51,581 bases of DNA from Chloroflexota bacterium (lineage in GTDB: Bacteria > Chloroflexota > UBA6077 > SHYK01): the NCBI GenBank assembly GCA_009377635.1, contig WHTR01000008.1, forward strand, positions 1 through 51,581, read 5' to 3'. Within the stretch, counting starts at the first letter, position 1; each line of letters begins with the position of its first letter. Below, one piece after another: positions 31,418 through 40,050 of the stretch. Position numbers and translations under genes: made by a program. The notes under the pieces are model-generated. The model saw only the letters and a program-made list of their open reading frames with translations. It did not search any database and was not told the origin of the DNA.

Positions 31418-31436
31418 CGGTCTGCTCGTGGCGAGC

Positions 31437-31640
31437 CTACTCCTCGGTGACCGTGATGGCCTGTGTGGGGCACTGGCGCATGGCGAGCAAGGCATTCGCG
31501 CGGAGGTTCGCAGGGACTTCCTCAAGCAGGACGTCCGAGTTGCCCTGCTCGTCGACCGTGAAGACCTCGGGCGCGACGCGGGCACACACGCCGTTGCCCT
31601 CGCACTTGTCCCAGTCGATGGTTGCCTTGATGGCCATCAC
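31437..31640 (-). CDS. Small 3Fe-4S/4Fe-4S single-cluster ferredoxin
   Basis: The 67-aa protein matches the actinobacterial-type ferredoxin pattern: CEGNGVCARVAPEVF (Cys-x5-Cys), then a conserved acidic middle, and MRQCPTQAITV. Only three cysteines occur in the cluster region, typical of 3Fe-4S ferredoxins often serving P450s or oxygenases; no such enzyme is adjacent. AGGAGG lies 7 bases before the double ATG at 31640. Confidence 0.85.
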   Translation of the reverse strand: MMAIKATIDWDKCEGNGVCARVAPEVFTVDEQGNSDVLLEEVPANLRANALLAMRQCPTQAITVTEE

Positions 31641-31692
31641 TCCGTCCTCCTAAGTTTTTCCTGCTCCGATAGCTGAGGGCACCACGAGGGGA

Positions 31693-31710
31693 TGAAAAAG
31701 GAACTTTTCA
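31693..31710. other. Small inverted repeat upstream of ferredoxin
   Basis: TGAAAA-AGGAAC-TTTTCA is a perfect 6-bp inverted repeat in the ~280-base divergent region between ferredoxin and rpsO. It could be an operator. The region from 31641 to 31830 holds nothing else recognised. Confidence 0.35.
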
Positions 31711-31830
31711 GATCAGATGCATGCGGGTCGTCGCGTGTTGGGGGATTGTGGCACCGGACCTCAAAGGTGTCAAGATCGGGACGCAGGCGCACGAGCCCGC
31801 GCACGCAGCGTGCCCGGAACACGGGCTCCG

Positions 31831-31839
31831 TGCTACAAT
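31831..31839 (+). promoter_or_regulatory. Extended -10 promoter of rpsO-pnp
   Basis: TGC followed by TACAAT (31834-31839) forms an extended -10 box. The -35 region (31811-31816) is poor. Transcription would begin near 31846, giving a ~75-base rpsO leader that could host S15 autoregulation. Confidence 0.5.
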
Positions 31840-31921
31840 GCAGCCAAGCCAAGAAACGGAGAAGAAACCAACGCACAGCGGCACGCCGACATGACGGAGC
31901 GCGCGTGGAGGGTCTCCCCGA

Positions 31922-32191
31922 ATGCCCCTTGCCCCTGATACGAAGGGCACCATCATCGAGAAGCACCGCCTGCACCCCAGTGACACCGGATCGTCAGACG
32001 TCCAGATAGCGATGCTCACCCGCCGCATTCTGGACATGATCGAGCACCTCAGGGCGCACTCCCACGACCACGCGTCGCGTCGGGGGCTTCTCATGATGGT
32101 CGGCAGACGGCGCCGCCTCCTGAACTATCTCAGGAGGACGGAGTACGAACGGTATCGGCAGCTCATCACCTCTCTCGGGCTGCGACGGTAG
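31922..32191 (+). CDS. rpsO: 30S ribosomal protein S15
   Basis: The 89-aa protein is a normal bacterial S15: LHPSDTGSSDVQIAMLTRRI, then the helix with LRAHSHDHASRRGLLMMVGR and RRRLLNYLRRTEYERY. It binds the 16S rRNA central domain early in 30S assembly. GGAGGG lies 11 bases before ATG 31922. The rpsO-pnp order is conserved across bacteria. Confidence 0.97.
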   Translation: MPLAPDTKGTIIEKHRLHPSDTGSSDVQIAMLTRRILDMIEHLRAHSHDHASRRGLLMMVGRRRRLLNYLRRTEYERYRQLITSLGLRR

Positions 32192-32328
32192 TACCCCCTC
32201 CCTGGCGTGGCATGTCCCCTGTCCGATGGATACCGTGGGCTGCCGAACGCTACCCGGTCCGGGGTCTGCGCCCCGCCTCTCGTGGGTAAGCAACGAGCGT
32301 GGCCGTCTGTGACATAAGGAGAAAACAC

Positions 32329-34650
32329 ATGGTCAGCACCTACTCAATTGACTTCGCCGGCCGAACACTCACCCTGGAGTCCGGCCGCCTCGCCGGGCTC
32401 GCGGACGGCGCTGTCCTCGTGCAATACGGGGACACGGTTGTTCTCGCCACGGCCGTCAGTTCCCACACGCCGCGGGAAGGGGTCGACTTCCTCCCGCTCA
32501 CCGTCGACTACGAGGAAAAGATGTACGCCGCCGGGAAGATCCCCGGCGGTTTCTTCAAGCGTGAAGGACGCCCCAGCGAGACGGGCATCCTCACCGCTCG
32601 CCTGACGGACCGCCCGATCCGCCCCCTCTTCCCGAAGGATTACCGGAACGAGATCCAGGTGATCATCACCGTTCTCTCCACGGACCAGCAGAACGACCCG
32701 GGGAACCTCTCAATTATCGGGGCATCCGCTGCATTGTCCATCTCGGATATCCCCTTCTACGGGCCCGTTGCTGCCGTGCGCGTCGGCTACATCGGCGACG
32801 AGTTCGTCATCAACCCGACCATCTCCGAACTGACCTACAGTAGGCTCGACCTGGCTCTCGCCGGCACGGCGGACGCCGTGATGATGGTCGAGGCCGGCGC
32901 GCTGGAGCTACCCGAAGAGACCGTCGTCCAGGCGATCGAGTTCGGGCACCAGGCGATGCAGGAGATCATCAAGCTGCAGGACCGCATGGTGGCCGAACTC
33001 GGCCGGCCGAAGCGGTCGTACGCGACCGCGCAGATGGCGCCCGGCCTCGAAGAGGACGTCCGGGCATGGCTCGGTACGAAGGTCAGCGATGCGATCTTCA
33101 CACCGGAGAAGAGCGAGCGCGAGGAGGCGGTCGCCTCCCTCCGGACAGCGCTGCTCCAGGAGTTCGTGGCCCGGGGCCATACGGAAAAAGAGGCGGCCAA
33201 GCTCTTCGACGTCGTCGAGAAGGAGACCGTCCGCAATGCCATTCTCGACCGCGGGCTGCGCCCGGACGGCCGAGCCCTGAGTGAAATCCGCCCGATCACC
33301 TGCGAAGTCGGCGTCCTGCCCCGGACGCATGGGTCGGCCGTCTTCACACGCGGTCAGACGCAGGTGCTCAGCGTCGCGACACTGGGAACGATCGGCGACG
33401 AGCAGATCATCGATGGTCTCGGCATCCAGGAGTCGAAGCGGTTCATGCACCACTACAACTTCCCGCCCTACAGCACGGGTGAGGTCCGGCGCCTGAGCGG
33501 ACCCTCGCGGCGGGACATCGGGCACGGGGCGCTCGTCGAGCGATCGCTGCTCTCCGTGATCCCCGACGAGGACGTGTTCCCGTACACCGTGCGGCTCGTG
33601 GCAGAGGTCCTCTCTTCCAACGGATCGACCTCCATGGGCAGCGTCTGTGCGGGAACGCTCGCCCTGATGGACGCCGGTGTTCCGATCCGCGCGCCGTTGG
33701 GTGGCGTTGCCATGGGGTTGGTAACCGGTGAGGACGGCGCCTACCGCGTTCTGACCGACATCCAGGGCGTCGAGGACTTTCTCGGCGACATGGACTTCAA
33801 GGTCGCGGGCACGTCCCAGGGCGTGTGCGGACTCCAGATGGACATCAAGGTCCGAGGCATCACACCGCAGATCATGCGTGAAGCGCTGGCGCAGGCGCGC
33901 GAGGGCCGCCTGTTCATCCTCGGAAAGATGCACGACGCCATCGGCGAGACGCGCACGCAGATGTCTCCCTTCGCGCCGCGGATCACGAAGCTTACGGTCA
34001 ACTCAGACCGAATTCGAGACGTCATTGGACCGGGCGGCAAGACGATCCGCAGAATCATCGAGGAGACGAAGTGCACCGTCGACATCGAGGATGACGGCAC
34101 CGTGCTCATCGGATCGACCAATGCCGAGAACGCACAGAAGGCGATCGACATGATCCAAGGGCTCACCCGCGAGGTCGAGGTTGGAACGGCCTACACCGGA
34201 AAGGTCACCCGCCTCATGGCGTTCGGCGCCTTCGTGGAGATCCTCCCCGGCAAGGAGGGGCTCGTCCATATCTCGGAGCTCGCCGAAGAGCGCGTTGGCC
34301 GCGTCGAGGACGTGGTAGACGTCGGCGACGAGCTCACCGTGCTGGTGACCGAGATCGATCGGCAGGGACGCATCAACCTGTCACGCCGGGCGCTGCTCTC
34401 GCCCCAGACGGACGGTGCCCGACCGCGGTTCGGTCCAGCCGCGGGCGTGACGCCCGGCCGGCCCACGCAGCGGAACACATTTGGCGGCGGGAGGCCCCGC
34501 GAGGGCGGGCCGCCACGCGGTGCTGAGCCCCGATACCGTGAAGGTGGTCGCGAGCCGAGCCGGCCGTATCGATCTGGCCCGGCGGACCGACCCCCGCGGC
34601 CGAGCCAGGGCGGCCGGCCGCGGGATGGCGATGAGGGCACGCGAGGGTAA
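32329..34650 (+). CDS. pnp: Polynucleotide phosphorylase
   Basis: PNPase degrades RNA 3' to 5' with phosphate. The 773-aa product has two RNase PH-like domains (~5-215 and ~310-545) around the all-helical linker, then a KH domain (SDRIRDVIGPGGKTIRRIIE at ~560) and an S1 domain (GTAYTGKVTRLMAFGAFVEI at ~620). The first PH half opens with FAGRTLTLESGRLAG and the second keeps the active-site blocks GRPSETGILTARL and GSTSMGSVCAGTLALMD. A tail of ~80 residues after S1 is rich in Arg, Gly and Pro and probably disordered. ATG 32329 follows AAGGAG by 8 bases; the frame opens 10 codons earlier. Confidence 0.97.
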   Translation: MVSTYSIDFAGRTLTLESGRLAGLADGAVLVQYGDTVVLATAVSSHTPREGVDFLPLTVDYEEKMYAAGKIPGGFFKREGRPSETGILTARLTDRPIRPLFPKDYRNEIQVIITVLSTDQQNDPGNLSIIGASAALSISDIPFYGPVAAVRVGYIGDEFVINPTISELTYSRLDLALAGTADAVMMVEAGALELPEETVVQAIEFGHQAMQEIIKLQDRMVAELGRPKRSYATAQMAPGLEEDVRAWLGTKVSDAIFTPEKSEREEAVASLRTALLQEFVARGHTEKEAAKLFDVVEKETVRNAILDRGLRPDGRALSEIRPITCEVGVLPRTHGSAVFTRGQTQVLSVATLGTIGDEQIIDGLGIQESKRFMHHYNFPPYSTGEVRRLSGPSRRDIGHGALVERSLLSVIPDEDVFPYTVRLVAEVLSSNGSTSMGSVCAGTLALMDAGVPIRAPLGGVAMGLVTGEDGAYRVLTDIQGVEDFLGDMDFKVAGTSQGVCGLQMDIKVRGITPQIMREALAQAREGRLFILGKMHDAIGETRTQMSPFAPRITKLTVNSDRIRDVIGPGGKTIRRIIEETKCTVDIEDDGTVLIGSTNAENAQKAIDMIQGLTREVEVGTAYTGKVTRLMAFGAFVEILPGKEGLVHISELAEERVGRVEDVVDVGDELTVLVTEIDRQGRINLSRRALLSPQTDGARPRFGPAAGVTPGRPTQRNTFGGGRPREGGPPRGAEPRYREGGREPSRPYRSGPADRPPRPSQGGRPRDGDEGTRG

Positions 34651-34666
34651 TCGAGGATCACCCACG

Positions 34667-35461
34667 ATGAGGGATGAGCGCGTCCGCATCGCGATCTGCG
34701 GCGCCCGTGGTCGGATGGGGCAGGAGCTGCTTCTCGCGCTCGCCCGCGACTCGGAGATCGATGTTGTCGGCGGATGCGATCCTCGTCCCCCGGTGGACGC
34801 CGCCCCTCCTCCCACCGTCCCGATCACACTGTCCCTGCGCGACCTACTGCAGATCGTTCAGCCCGACGTCCTCGTCGACTTCACGACGGCCGAGGCCGCA
34901 GCAGACAACGCGGCGTTCGCCCTCGCGCGATCGCTTCCGGTGGTCATCGGCACGACCGGCCTCACCGAGACGGAGCTGACAAAGATCGACTCCGTCGCGC
35001 GCGAGGCGAACGTCGGCGCGCTCGTCGCGCCCAACTTCGCCGTCGGCGCGAATCTGCTGATGCAGTTCGCCAAGATCGCGAGCAGGTTCTTCGACTCTGC
35101 GGAGGTCGTCGAGATCCACCACGACGAGAAGATCGACGCCCCTTCCGGCACGGCCATTATGATCGCTCAGGCGATGCGGGACGCGCGGGACCGTCCCTTC
35201 GCGGGGGATCACGTGACGAAACACGTCGTCCCGGGCGCCAGGGGCGGCGCGCACCGGGACCTGCACATCCACAGCGTGCGGCTGCCGGGGTACGTGGCGA
35301 CGCACGAGGTGCTCTTTGGCGGCCAGGGGCAATCGCTCACGATCCGGCACGATTCCATTGGCCGCGACTCGTTCGTCCCGGGCGTTGCCTTCGCCGTGAA
35401 GCACATCCGCGGGCAGGTGGGTCTCGTCTACGGCCTCGACCGGCTGATGGGACTCACCTAG
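34667..35461 (+). CDS. dapB: 4-hydroxy-tetrahydrodipicolinate reductase
   Basis: DapB reduces the product of DapA with NAD(P)H in lysine/diaminopimelate synthesis. The 264-aa product has the N-terminal Rossmann motif ICGARGRMGQ, the LVDFTTAEAA block and the catalytic signature EIHHDEKIDAPSGTA with its paired His and Lys. ATG 34667 lies 16 bases after the pnp stop. Its TAG shares a base with the next start (TAGTG), a tight operon link. Confidence 0.96.
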   Translation: MRDERVRIAICGARGRMGQELLLALARDSEIDVVGGCDPRPPVDAAPPPTVPITLSLRDLLQIVQPDVLVDFTTAEAAADNAAFALARSLPVVIGTTGLTETELTKIDSVAREANVGALVAPNFAVGANLLMQFAKIASRFFDSAEVVEIHHDEKIDAPSGTAIMIAQAMRDARDRPFAGDHVTKHVVPGARGGAHRDLHIHSVRLPGYVATHEVLFGGQGQSLTIRHDSIGRDSFVPGVAFAVKHIRGQVGLVYGLDRLMGLT

Positions 35462-36519
35462 TGGGGAGAAACCTGAACGTCGGCATCCTCGGGGCATCCG
35501 GACTCGTCGGGCGAACGTTTCTTCGTCTCCTCGAGGAGCGCCACTTCCCAGTTGGCGAGCTCAGGGCACTGGCCTCGGAACGGTCGGAGGGGCAGGCGGT
35601 CCCATTTCGCGGAACGCCGATTCCGATCCGTGCCGCTCGGCCGGACATGTTCGATGGCATCCATCTCGCCTTCTTCTGTGTAGACGAGGAGATCAGCCGG
35701 CAGTGGGCGCCCATCGCCGGGCGCGCCGGCGCGGTGGTGATCGACGCCGGCGCCGCGTGGCGCATGGACACCGGCGTTCCGCTCGTCGTCCCGGAGGTCA
35801 ACCCCGACGACGCGGGGGAGCATGAGGGCATCATCGCGGGACCCAACTGCTCCACGATCCAGATGGTCGTTGCGCTCGCACCTATCCACCGCGTGAACCC
35901 CATCACGCGGATCATCGTCGACTCGTACCAGTCGGTGTCGGGTGCCGGCATCGCTGCATTGGAGGAGCTCGACGCCCAGACGCGCGCATACCGCGCGAGC
36001 CGTTCGGATGCTGGCGTCCATGACGACGCCTCGTACACGGTCGACCCGAGCCTCGTCCGCGTCCACCCGCACCAGATCGCCATGAACGTCTTGCCGCAGA
36101 TCGGGTCGTTCCGAGACAACGGCTACTCTGGCGAGGAGATGAAGATCGTCAACGAGACACGCAAGATCATGCACGCGCCCGACATCGCCATCTCCGCGAC
36201 GACCGTGCGCGTGCCGGTCGCGGTCGGCCACGCCGAGGCCGTGCACGTCGAGCTCACCTACCCGATGTCCGCAGAGGACGTGCGAGGAATCCTGGTCAGC
36301 GCCGCGGGCGTGGCTATCGTGGATGACCCGTCCAACTGCGCGTACCCGCTGCCCATCCACGCAGCAGGGCGGGACGAGGTGTTCGTCGGGCGCATACGGA
36401 AGGACCTCTCCCATCCGCATGGCATCGCGATGTGGATCGTGTCCGACAACGTCCGGAAGGGCGCCGCACTCAACGCCGTCCAGGTCGCCGAGCTGCTGAT
36501 CCAGGACGGATGTCTGTAG
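35461..36519 (+). CDS. asd: Aspartate-semialdehyde dehydrogenase
   Basis: Asd converts aspartyl phosphate to aspartate semialdehyde, the branch point to lysine, threonine and methionine. The 352-aa product has the Rossmann GILGASGLVGRTFL, the catalytic Cys in IAGPNCSTIQMVVAL, and QSVSGAGIAALEEL with the conserved substrate residues; RVPVAVGHAEAVHVEL is the C-terminal family block. GTG 35461 overlaps the dapB stop by one base; the frame is open to 34774 but that part lies over dapB. Confidence 0.96.
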   Translation: MGRNLNVGILGASGLVGRTFLRLLEERHFPVGELRALASERSEGQAVPFRGTPIPIRAARPDMFDGIHLAFFCVDEEISRQWAPIAGRAGAVVIDAGAAWRMDTGVPLVVPEVNPDDAGEHEGIIAGPNCSTIQMVVALAPIHRVNPITRIIVDSYQSVSGAGIAALEELDAQTRAYRASRSDAGVHDDASYTVDPSLVRVHPHQIAMNVLPQIGSFRDNGYSGEEMKIVNETRKIMHAPDIAISATTVRVPVAVGHAEAVHVELTYPMSAEDVRGILVSAAGVAIVDDPSNCAYPLPIHAAGRDEVFVGRIRKDLSHPHGIAMWIVSDNVRKGAALNAVQVAELLIQDGCL

Positions 36520-36611
36520 TACAGCCCGACGACGCGAGCGGGGCTGGCACGAGAGACACGGCTCCTGTACCCTCTTCACGATCAGCTCGCGTCAATGCTG
36601 GGGGTGCGCCG

Positions 36612-37526
36612 ATGAGACCGACGAAGACATTCGGACGTTTGCTGACTGCGATGGTCACGCCGTTCCGAGACGATGGCTCCGTAGACAATCTACGTGCTGG
36701 CCAGCTGGCCGAGGCTCTCGTCGCGTCGGGCACCGACGGGCTCGTTGTGACGGGCACGACGGGTGAGGCGCCGACGCTCACGCACGACGAGAAGATCCGT
36801 CTCTACCGTGAGGTCAGCACGGCCGTTGGCGACCGAGCAACGATCATCGCGGGCACCTGCAGTAACAACACATCCGAAAGCATCCGCCTCAGTCAGGAGG
36901 CGGTCGACGTCGGCGTCGACGCCATCCTGGGGACGGTCCCCTGGTACAACAAGCCCCCGCAGGACGGGCTCGAGCGCCACTTCCGGTCCATCGCGGAGGC
37001 GGTCGAGGCGCCCATCATCCTCTACAACGTGCCGAGCCGCACGGCGACGAACCTGGCGCCCGAGACGGCCATCCGCCTGAGCGAGATCCCCAACATCGTC
37101 GGCATCAAAGAGGCAAGCAGCAACCTGGAGGCCATTGGGAGGATCGTGCGGGACAGCAGCCCGGGCTTCCGGGTGTGGAGCGGCAACGATGATGAGACCC
37201 TGCCGATCCTCGCGATCGGCGGATACGGGGTCGTCAGCGTCGCCAGCCACCTCGTGGGCCGCCAGATGGCGCGGTTGATCGACGCCGCGGTGGCGGGGCG
37301 CCCCGACGACGCCGCGCGCGTGCATGCCGACCTGTCGCCATTGTTCGCGGCACTGTTCGTGACGTCGAACCCGATCCCGCTCAAGTACGCGCTCACCCGA
37401 GTCGGCTTCTCGTGCGGCGGCCTGCGCCTACCGCTCGTCGATATCGACGAGCGGTCCGCCGCCATTGTCGATGCAGCGCTGACGAAGCTGGCGATCGATC
37501 TGCCGATCCCCGCGCGCGCGGCCTAG
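36612..37526 (+). CDS. dapA: 4-hydroxy-tetrahydrodipicolinate synthase
   Basis: DapA condenses pyruvate with aspartate semialdehyde. The 304-aa TIM-barrel has TGTTGEAPTLTHDE near the start, YNVPSRT with the catalytic Tyr, and the Schiff-base Lys in NIVGIKEASSN. The ATG at 36612 gives a normal N-terminus (MRPTKTFGRLLTAMVTPF). It follows asd by ~90 bases, completing the dapB-asd-dapA set. Confidence 0.96.
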   Translation: MRPTKTFGRLLTAMVTPFRDDGSVDNLRAGQLAEALVASGTDGLVVTGTTGEAPTLTHDEKIRLYREVSTAVGDRATIIAGTCSNNTSESIRLSQEAVDVGVDAILGTVPWYNKPPQDGLERHFRSIAEAVEAPIILYNVPSRTATNLAPETAIRLSEIPNIVGIKEASSNLEAIGRIVRDSSPGFRVWSGNDDETLPILAIGGYGVVSVASHLVGRQMARLIDAAVAGRPDDAARVHADLSPLFAALFVTSNPIPLKYALTRVGFSCGGLRLPLVDIDERSAAIVDAALTKLAIDLPIPARAA

Positions 37527-37540
37527 AAGTGCAGCCGGAA

Positions 37541-37640
37541 TGTCATCCTGAGCGAAGCGAAGGATCTCCCAAGACTGTCAACTGCCGTAGCATGATCAGT
37601 TATGACCAGATATTCTTCGGCCTGCGGCCTCAGAATGACA
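37541..37640. repeat. Dispersed inverted-repeat element (100 bp)
   Basis: The ends TGTCATCCTGAG (37541-37552) and CTCAGAATGACA (37629-37640) are inverted repeats with one mismatch. The left half continues CGAAGCGAAGGATCT and the right half, inverted, CCGCAGGCCGAAGAAT. Pieces of the same family occur at 38727-38755 and 51546-51581. This TCATYCTGAG...GAAGRATCT type is known as a dispersed repeat in many bacteria. Confidence 0.75.
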
Positions 37641-37711
37641 GTTTCCGTCCGCGTCCCTAGGCAAAGAGGAGCGCGCGTGATCCGAATCCACCCCATCGAA
37701 AAGTTCTGGCC

Positions 37712-38653
37712 ATGACCATCCTCATTACCGGGGCCTCCGGTCACCTAGGCAGTCACATCACTCGGCACCTGGCGAGCGCCGGCCAGGAGGTGCGCGCCAT
37801 GGTCTACCATCGCGAACGCGCCGAGCGGGAGCGGCGTTTGGCCGGCTTGCCCGTGGAATGGGTCGAGGCCGACGTGACCCGACCCGATTCCCTCTCCCCG
37901 GCAATGGTCGGGGCGCAGGCCGTGGTGCATACCGTCGCCGTGGCCATCGAGAAAGAGCGCGCCTCCTACGAGGCAATCAACGCCGAAGGGACCCGCCACG
38001 TGGTCGAGGCGGCGCAAGCCGCCGGCGTGCGTCGCTTCGTTCACTTGTCCCAGCTCGGGGCGGACGCGGCTCTGCCATATCGGTTTCTGGCCTCCAAAGG
38101 CCGCGGCGAGGCATACGTTCGCGCCGCCGCCCTGGACTGGACGATCCTTCGCCCATCCGTTTTCTGGGGACAGGAGGATGAGTTTGCCAACACCTTTATC
38201 CGTCTGGCGCTCGTCACCCCCGTCGTGTTCCCCATCGTCGGCGACAGCCGGGCGCGTTTCCAACCGGTCTGGGTGGAGGATGTGGCCGTTGCTGTGCAAT
38301 CCTGCTTGCGGGACGGGGCCACCGTGGGCAAATCGCTCGAACTCGGCGGCCCGGAGGTGCTTACGCTGGAGGAGATCGAGCGACGGGCTCTCCGGGCGGC
38401 CGGCCTGAGGCGGGTGTTCGTCCGTGCACCTATGTCACTCATCCGCCTCGCCGTGGCCTTGATGGAGGCTCTCCTTCCGAATCCCCCGGTCACCCGCAGC
38501 CTGCTCGAACTCCTGGCGGTGCCCAACGTTGTCGCCGCCAACGATCTTCCCGCTTTCGTCGCTCAGCCACGGGCCTTCACTCCCGAAGCGGCGGCCGAGT
38601 ATGCGCGCGGCTTCCGCGTCGGAGACACGCTGCAGGCACTTTTCCGGCGATGA
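37712..38653 (+). CDS. NDUFA9-like atypical SDR (NAD(P)H-binding epimerase-type)
   Basis: The 313-aa protein has an N-terminal Rossmann motif ITGASGHLGSHITRHL, the VEADVTRPDSL segment typical of NmrA/NDUFA9-like SDRs, then VRRFVHLSQLGADA, the ASKGRGEAYVRAA helix, and TILRPSVFWG. Such proteins bind NAD(P)H and often have structural or regulatory roles rather than a classical Tyr-Lys active site. The C-terminal ~90 residues form a substrate-like domain. Flanked on both sides by copies of the dispersed repeat. Confidence 0.8.
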   Translation: MTILITGASGHLGSHITRHLASAGQEVRAMVYHRERAERERRLAGLPVEWVEADVTRPDSLSPAMVGAQAVVHTVAVAIEKERASYEAINAEGTRHVVEAAQAAGVRRFVHLSQLGADAALPYRFLASKGRGEAYVRAAALDWTILRPSVFWGQEDEFANTFIRLALVTPVVFPIVGDSRARFQPVWVEDVAVAVQSCLRDGATVGKSLELGGPEVLTLEEIERRALRAAGLRRVFVRAPMSLIRLAVALMEALLPNPPVTRSLLELLAVPNVVAANDLPAFVAQPRAFTPEAAAEYARGFRVGDTLQALFRR

Positions 38654-38726
38654 CCGGCCCATCATCAGCGCGTACTCGCCGTCGGCACAGCACCCACAGT
38701 CGCTCTGGTCGCCTGCATGCATCAGC

Positions 38727-38755
38727 TCCTCCTGAGGCCGCAGTCCGAAGAACCT
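38727..38755. repeat. Partial copy of the dispersed repeat
   Basis: TCCTGAGGCCGCAGTCCGAA lies within this half-copy, which matches the inverted right half of the element at 37541-37640. Its terminal TGTCAT end is missing. Confidence 0.6.
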
Positions 38756-38781
38756 GCGGGTGCCTGTAGGAGACGCAAGCC

Positions 38782-40038
38782 CTACCGCGGGAGCAGAGCG
38801 AGGCCGACCGGCTCGATCTCCGACCGGTCGACCTCGAGTGCGATCGCCACCGAGCGCAGCATCAGAACTCGCAGGAACGGATGCGTTGGCCGAAGGGGCC
38901 GGCGCTCCTCCACCGTCGCCGCCGCGGCTACGGCCCGGCGGGCCGCCTGCTCGCGTTCGGTCCGTAGAAAGATGTACGCGGTCTCCTCGAGGCGTCGCTT
39001 CAACCCCAGCAGCTCGCGAGGGGGGAGCAGCTCGGCGATCGCCTCTCGAACGATGCGGTCCTGGCGCTCCCGCTCGCTCTCGGGCCTGACGATGAGGCGC
39101 GAGGACGGGGGTTCGGCGATCTGGCGCGTCCACGTCCGGACACGCTCCGGCCGGAAGAACCACGGCTCCACCTCCGGCTCGGAGAACAGCTCGCCGGTCT
39201 CCTGCTCGAGCGTCGGATGCAGCAGCACCTCGACCGGCCGGATCTCTCGATAGACCAGCGCCTCGGGAAAGGGCTCCGCTGGATGGCCGATGAGCTGAGC
39301 CCACGGAGCATAGCTCGGCGGGACACGTTCGCCGGCCTCCGTCGCATTGTCCACCGCTTCCTTGACGAGCTGCTTGGCGTACTCGACCGGCAGCTCGACC
39401 CAGGCCGCGACGTCGTTTGCCCGCAGTGTCGCCTCTCGCTCGGCGAAGCGCTTCCTCGTCGTGTCGCGCGCGGCGAGGTCCAGGAGACCCCGCACGTCGT
39501 TGACGGCCGCTGCGATCATGAAGATGCCGCCGCGCGGACGCTCGGCCGCGAACCACAGCGACCGCGTGCCCGACCCGTCGATCGGGCTCGCGATCACCCG
39601 ATAGATCGTGGCCTCGCGCGTGGCGATCGTCAACGGCACAGCACGCTCAGACGGTTCCACCCGGATTCCCTGGCTGGAGAGCCAGTGGAGCGAGCGACGC
39701 GCGGCTTTCTGCACCGCCTTGTCGGCTGCCGATCCCTCGATCTCGGCGAGCACCGCCGCCGACACGGGTGTTGGGATTCTGCCGAGCGTCTCCACGGCTA
39801 CCTCCGCCAGCTCCCGATGCGGCGAGCGAGCGATGGCCGTGAGCAGCGTGAGCGAGTGCGCGTCCTCAATTGAGCCTAGGGCCCGAATCCCCGCCGCGGC
39901 GCGCGCCGGTGGAATCGAGCCGACCTCCGCCGAGAGGGCGTCGAGCGAGGCGCCTGCGCGGAGCGCGGTGGCCCACTGCGTGCCCAGCGCCTCATCCCGC
40001 TCGAGCCCGCGGTCTCGGCGAGCACGCGAGTCTGGCAT
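38782..40038 (-). CDS. HEAT-repeat-like protein, function unknown
   Basis: The 418-aa product begins with helical pairs resembling HEAT/armadillo repeats (ALGSIEDAHSLTLLTAIARS, HRELAEVAVETLGRIPTP, up to ~130). A long domain of unknown type follows; it includes FAERPRGGIFMIAAAVND-like sequence, RDTTRKRFAEREATLRANDV and a charged helical end. No signal peptide, no enzyme motif recognised. GGGGAGG precedes ATG 40038. It starts 12 bases after the stop of the selenoperoxiredoxin gene, so the two form an operon and the HEAT protein may work with it. Confidence 0.7.
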   Translation of the reverse strand: MPDSRARRDRGLERDEALGTQWATALRAGASLDALSAEVGSIPPARAAAGIRALGSIEDAHSLTLLTAIARSPHRELAEVAVETLGRIPTPVSAAVLAEIEGSAADKAVQKAARRSLHWLSSQGIRVEPSERAVPLTIATREATIYRVIASPIDGSGTRSLWFAAERPRGGIFMIAAAVNDVRGLLDLAARDTTRKRFAEREATLRANDVAAWVELPVEYAKQLVKEAVDNATEAGERVPPSYAPWAQLIGHPAEPFPEALVYREIRPVEVLLHPTLEQETGELFSEPEVEPWFFRPERVRTWTRQIAEPPSSRLIVRPESERERQDRIVREAIAELLPPRELLGLKRRLEETAYIFLRTEREQAARRAVAAAATVEERRPLRPTHPFLRVLMLRSVAIALEVDRSEIEPVGLALLPR

Positions 40039-40050
40039 CGGGTCCTCCCC

